A stretch of DNA of 64,000 nt from Microbacterium nymphoidis (lineage in GTDB: Bacteria > Actinomycetota > Actinomycetes > Actinomycetales > Microbacteriaceae). How positions within the stretch are numbered: the first letter of the stretch is position 1; each line of letters begins with the position of its first letter. Of the stretch, positions 61,579 to 64,000 are shown in pieces. The DNA is taken from positions 62,001 through 126,000 of the forward strand of contig NZ_JAJNOD010000007.1 of the NCBI RefSeq assembly GCF_021044885.1, in the 5' to 3' direction. The notes beneath the pieces are model-generated. The model saw only the letters and a list, made by a program, of their open reading frames with translations, made no database searches and was not told the DNA's origin. Both the position numbers and the translations under genes were made by a program.

Positions 61579-62368
61579 GGTGCCTCCCGATGGGCGTGAC
61601 CATCGGCTTGCCCGAGACGGGGTCGATGGTGATCTGATTGGGCAGCCCGAACACGTCCTCGACGAGTTCGGAGGTGAGGATGTCGGCGGGGGCGCCGGCG
61701 GCGTGGACGCGCCCGTCTCGGATGGCGACGAGCTCGTCCGAGTAGCGCGCCGCAAGGTTGAGGTCGTGCAGCACCATGACGATGGTGGTTCCCCGTTCGA
61801 CCGACAGATCGGTCAGCAAGTCCAGCACCTCCACCTGGTGCGCTACGTCGAGATAGGTGGTCGGCTCGTCGAGCAGCAGGATGTCGGTCTCCTGTGCCAG
61901 CGCCATCGCGATCCAGACACGTTGGCGCTGACCGCCGGAGAGCTCGTCCACCGACCGATCCGCCAGGTCCGTGGTGCCCGTCGCCTCCAGAGCGTCGGCC
62001 ACCACGTCGTAGTCGTGCGCGCTCCACCGGGCCAGCGCTCGCTGGTGGGGGTGTCGGCCACGGCCCACCAGGTCGGCCACGGCGATCCCCTCGGGGGCGG
62101 TGGGGCTCTGCGGCAACAGGCCCAGCACGCGCGCCACTTCGCGCGTGGAACGCGTGTGAAGGGCCGCGCCGTCGAGCACCACCTGTCCGCTGACAGGGGA
62201 GAGCAGCCGGGACAGCGCGCGCAGCAGGGTCGACTTCCCGCAGCCGTTGGCGCCCACGATCGAGGTCACCCGTCCCGGGGCGATCTGCAGATCCAGGGCG
62301 TCGACGATCGTGCGGTCGCCATAGGAGAGGGTGAGTGCGTCTGCGGACAGCGAGTGAGAGACGGTCAC
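61568..62368 (-). CDS. Ferric siderophore ABC transporter ATPase (FepC-like)
   Basis: A 266-residue ATPase: Walker A GANGCGKST, signature LSGGQRQRV, Walker B LLLDEPTTYLD and switch histidine in LHDLN. GTG at 62368 overlaps the permease stop by four bases. It powers the two FecCD permeases. Confidence 0.94.
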   Translation of the reverse strand: MTVSHSLSADALTLSYGDRTIVDALDLQIAPGRVTSIVGANGCGKSTLLRALSRLLSPVSGQVVLDGAALHTRSTREVARVLGLLPQSPTAPEGIAVADLVGRGRHPHQRALARWSAHDYDVVADALEATGTTDLADRSVDELSGGQRQRVWIAMALAQETDILLLDEPTTYLDVAHQVEVLDLLTDLSVERGTTIVMVLHDLNLAARYSDELVAIRDGRVHAAGAPADILTSELVEDVFGLPNQITIDPVSGKPMVTPIGRHHVR

Positions 62369-63432
62369 AGGGAGCCTCCGGCGCGGTTGGTGCGGATGAG
62401 GAGCAGGATCAGATACGGCGCGCCGAGCACTCCGGTCACCACGCCGACGGGGTAGCGCGTGCCGAAGGCGAACTGCCCGATCAGGTCGGCGACGATCACG
62501 AGGACCGCGCCCACCAGGGCACTGGGCAGCAGCGGAGAGCCTCCGGCGGGCACCAGCCGGGCCGCGATGGGACCCGCCATGAACGCGACGAACGCGACGG
62601 GGCCGACGGCGGCGGTCGCGAAGGCGAGCAGCGCCACCGCCCCGAGGATCAGCACGATGCGTGTCGGCTGCACCCGCACGCCGAGGCCGGCCGCCGAGTC
62701 GTCGCCGAGTTGCAGGATGCGCAGCGAGCGTCCGGTGGCCAGCATCGTCGGCGCCAGGACCACCCATGCGATCAGAAGCGGGACGACACGCTCCCACGAG
62801 GCGCCGTTGAGGCTTCCGGTCAGCCACTGCATCGCCGTCTGGATGTCCCACGACGCGGCGCGGGAGAGCACGAAGGAGACCACCGCGTTGAGCATCGCCG
62901 CCAGGCCGATCCCGATGAGGATCAGTCGGGTTCCGGAGAAACCGCCGCGGTGGGAGAGCAGATAGATCGCCAGAGCGGTGAGCAGGGCACCGCCCAGGGC
63001 GAACAGCGAGACGCCGGTGTCGCTCATACCCAGCAGCACGATGGCGATCACTGCGGCTGCACTCGCGCCGGAGGAGATGCCGATGATGTCCGGTGAGGCG
63101 AGAGGGTTGCGCAGCATCGTCTGGAACGTGGCGCCGGCGAGCCCGAATGCGGTCCCGGCGAGAACCGCGGTCACGGTACGGGGAAGGCGCAGCTCGCCCA
63201 CGGTGAAGGACGCGCCCGGCACGGTCTCGCCGAGGATCACCCGGATCACCTGGGAGGGGGAGTAGAAGGTCTGCCCGATCATCAGGCTCGCGGCCACGGC
63301 TGCGACGAGCGCGAGCGTGAGGATGCCGATCACCACGATGCGCCGTCGGTTGCGCGACCGGCGGCCCGCGATGATCGCGGCCCGTGCCGTCGCCGCAGAC
63401 GAGGTACGGGGCGGGGTCTGCATGACGCTCAC
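62365..63432 (-). CDS. Ferric siderophore ABC transporter permease (FecCD family) 2
   Basis: A 355-residue permease with about nine to ten membrane segments and family blocks RLPRTVTAVLAGTAFGLAGATFQTMLRNPLASPDIIG and the C-terminal FGTRYPVGVVTGVLGAPYLILLL. GTG at 63432 overlaps the first permease by four bases. Confidence 0.94.
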   Translation of the reverse strand: MSVMQTPPRTSSAATARAAIIAGRRSRNRRRIVVIGILTLALVAAVAASLMIGQTFYSPSQVIRVILGETVPGASFTVGELRLPRTVTAVLAGTAFGLAGATFQTMLRNPLASPDIIGISSGASAAAVIAIVLLGMSDTGVSLFALGGALLTALAIYLLSHRGGFSGTRLILIGIGLAAMLNAVVSFVLSRAASWDIQTAMQWLTGSLNGASWERVVPLLIAWVVLAPTMLATGRSLRILQLGDDSAAGLGVRVQPTRIVLILGAVALLAFATAAVGPVAFVAFMAGPIAARLVPAGGSPLLPSALVGAVLVIVADLIGQFAFGTRYPVGVVTGVLGAPYLILLLIRTNRAGGSL

Positions 63433-64000
63433 AGTTCACGCACCTTCTGACGACGCACGATCCAGATGAAGAACGGCGCTCCGATCACCGCGGTGACCAC
63501 TCCCACCTGGATCTCGTCGGGGCGGGCGATTACTCGGCCGAGCACATCGCCCGCGACGAGCAGGCACGCACCGGTGAGGGCGGAGAACGGGACGAGCCAG
63601 CGATGATCGGTGCCCACGAGCATGCGGCAGACATGGGGAACGACCAGGCCGACGAAGGCGATCGGTCCGGCGATGGCGGTGGCCGCGCCCGCCAGGATGA
63701 CCGCGCCGACGGTGGTGATGAGCCGGGTCCGGGCGACGCGCACGCCGAGACCGGTGGCCAGATCGTCGCCGAGGGCGAGCGAGTTCATGCCGCGCGAGCT
63801 GACCACGCAGATGAGCGCGCCCACGAGGAGCACCGGGGCCAGGATCGCGATGCGATCCCACGTGGCGCCGCCGACCCCGCCGATCTGCCAGGACTGCACC
63901 GACTGCAGGATGTCCACGCGCGGTAGCAGGATGGCGCTCACCAGAGAGGTGAGTGCGGCGGTGGTCGCGGCTCCGGCGAGGGCAAGCTTGAGCGGGGTCG
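63429..64000 (-). CDS. Ferric siderophore ABC transporter permease (FecCD family) 1, 5' end outside the window
   Basis: The frame runs off the end of the window; about 190 C-terminal residues are seen, with the family block GPIAFVGLVVPHVCRMLVGTDHRW and the end RPDEIQVGVVTAVIGAPFFIWIVRR. It is the upstream partner of the second permease. The binding protein gene would be expected further upstream, outside the window. Confidence 0.92.
   Translation of the reverse strand, partial: TPLKLALAGAATTAALTSLVSAILLPRVDILQSVQSWQIGGVGGATWDRIAILAPVLLVGALICVVSSRGMNSLALGDDLATGLGVRVARTRLITTVGAVILAGAATAIAGPIAFVGLVVPHVCRMLVGTDHRWLVPFSALTGACLLVAGDVLGRVIARPDEIQVGVVTAVIGAPFFIWIVRRQKVREL

Overview
The window is high-GC DNA with dense, often overlapping genes. 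GTG starts are frequent, and many genes carry a TANNNT or CANNNT -10 box only 6-8 bases before the start codon, which suggests leaderless mRNAs. Together with the gene content (LPXTG surface protein, bkd operon, Zur/AztABC-type zinc locus, FMN-riboswitch-controlled RibM), this points to an actinobacterium, most likely a Microbacteriaceae member close to Microbacterium. The genus is inferred from overall resemblance, not from a search. I saw no tRNA, rRNA, insertion sequence, prophage or CRISPR array, and the window reads as mostly ordinary chromosome.

Layout. 1-2.7 kb: 3' end of an unknown gene, a TetR repressor divergent from a membrane efflux-type protein with a clear promoter/operator, and a 74-aa protein. 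3.1-9.2 kb: 6-phosphogluconate dehydrogenase, two coupled membrane proteins, an FMN riboswitch with a PnuC-family (RibM-like) transporter, purB with a kinase-like gene, and a low-molecular-weight tyrosine phosphatase. 9.3-10.8 kb: a WXG-like helical protein coupled to a hydrolase with a cutinase-type GYSQG serine motif. 11.3-16.2 kb: HisC-like aminotransferase, a 16-copy heptamer repeat, and a branched-chain 2-oxoacid dehydrogenase operon (E1a, E1b, E2). 16.3-21.4 kb: DUF2255 protein, acyltransferase, a GNAT-AAA+ fusion, and an LPXTG surface protein. 21.6-25.0 kb: a compact operon of a Tes/MSS-like radical SAM enzyme, two small membrane proteins and an Lgt-like protein with altered catalytic motifs. 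I consider this the best candidate for an undescribed lipid-modification system.

25.0-32.5 kb is a zinc locus: Zur box, lipoprotein/ATPase/permease importer, DUF318 permease plus TIGR03943 protein, a secreted protein, zur, and a 3-methyladenine glycosylase. 32.6-36.8 kb: 5'-nucleotidase, a ribosomal operon (L28-L33-S14, all in the zinc-independent form), and a secreted protein. 36.8-45.3 kb: DUF1266 gene pair divergent from a TetR, a dicarboxylate symporter, a GntR-ABC operon, and a ROK repressor with a 23-bp operator. Beyond it lie three stems that may form a small RNA. 45.8-50.7 kb: hydrolase, purL with an unlisted 54-aa membrane protein, methyltransferase, degenerate PAP2-like protein.

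50.8-59.0 kb is an amino-sugar locus: nagB-nagA on the minus strand and lacI, two Gfo/Idh/MocA oxidoreductases and a sugar ABC importer without its own ATPase on the plus strand. The same 14-bp LacI operator sits in the promoter of each arm, so one repressor probably controls uptake, conversion and deacetylation/deamination together. 59.0-64.0 kb: a 63-aa protein, an orphan AAA ATPase behind an AT-rich palindromic promoter, and an iron-siderophore uptake operon (two FecCD permeases, ATPase, siderophore-interacting reductase) that runs off the window.
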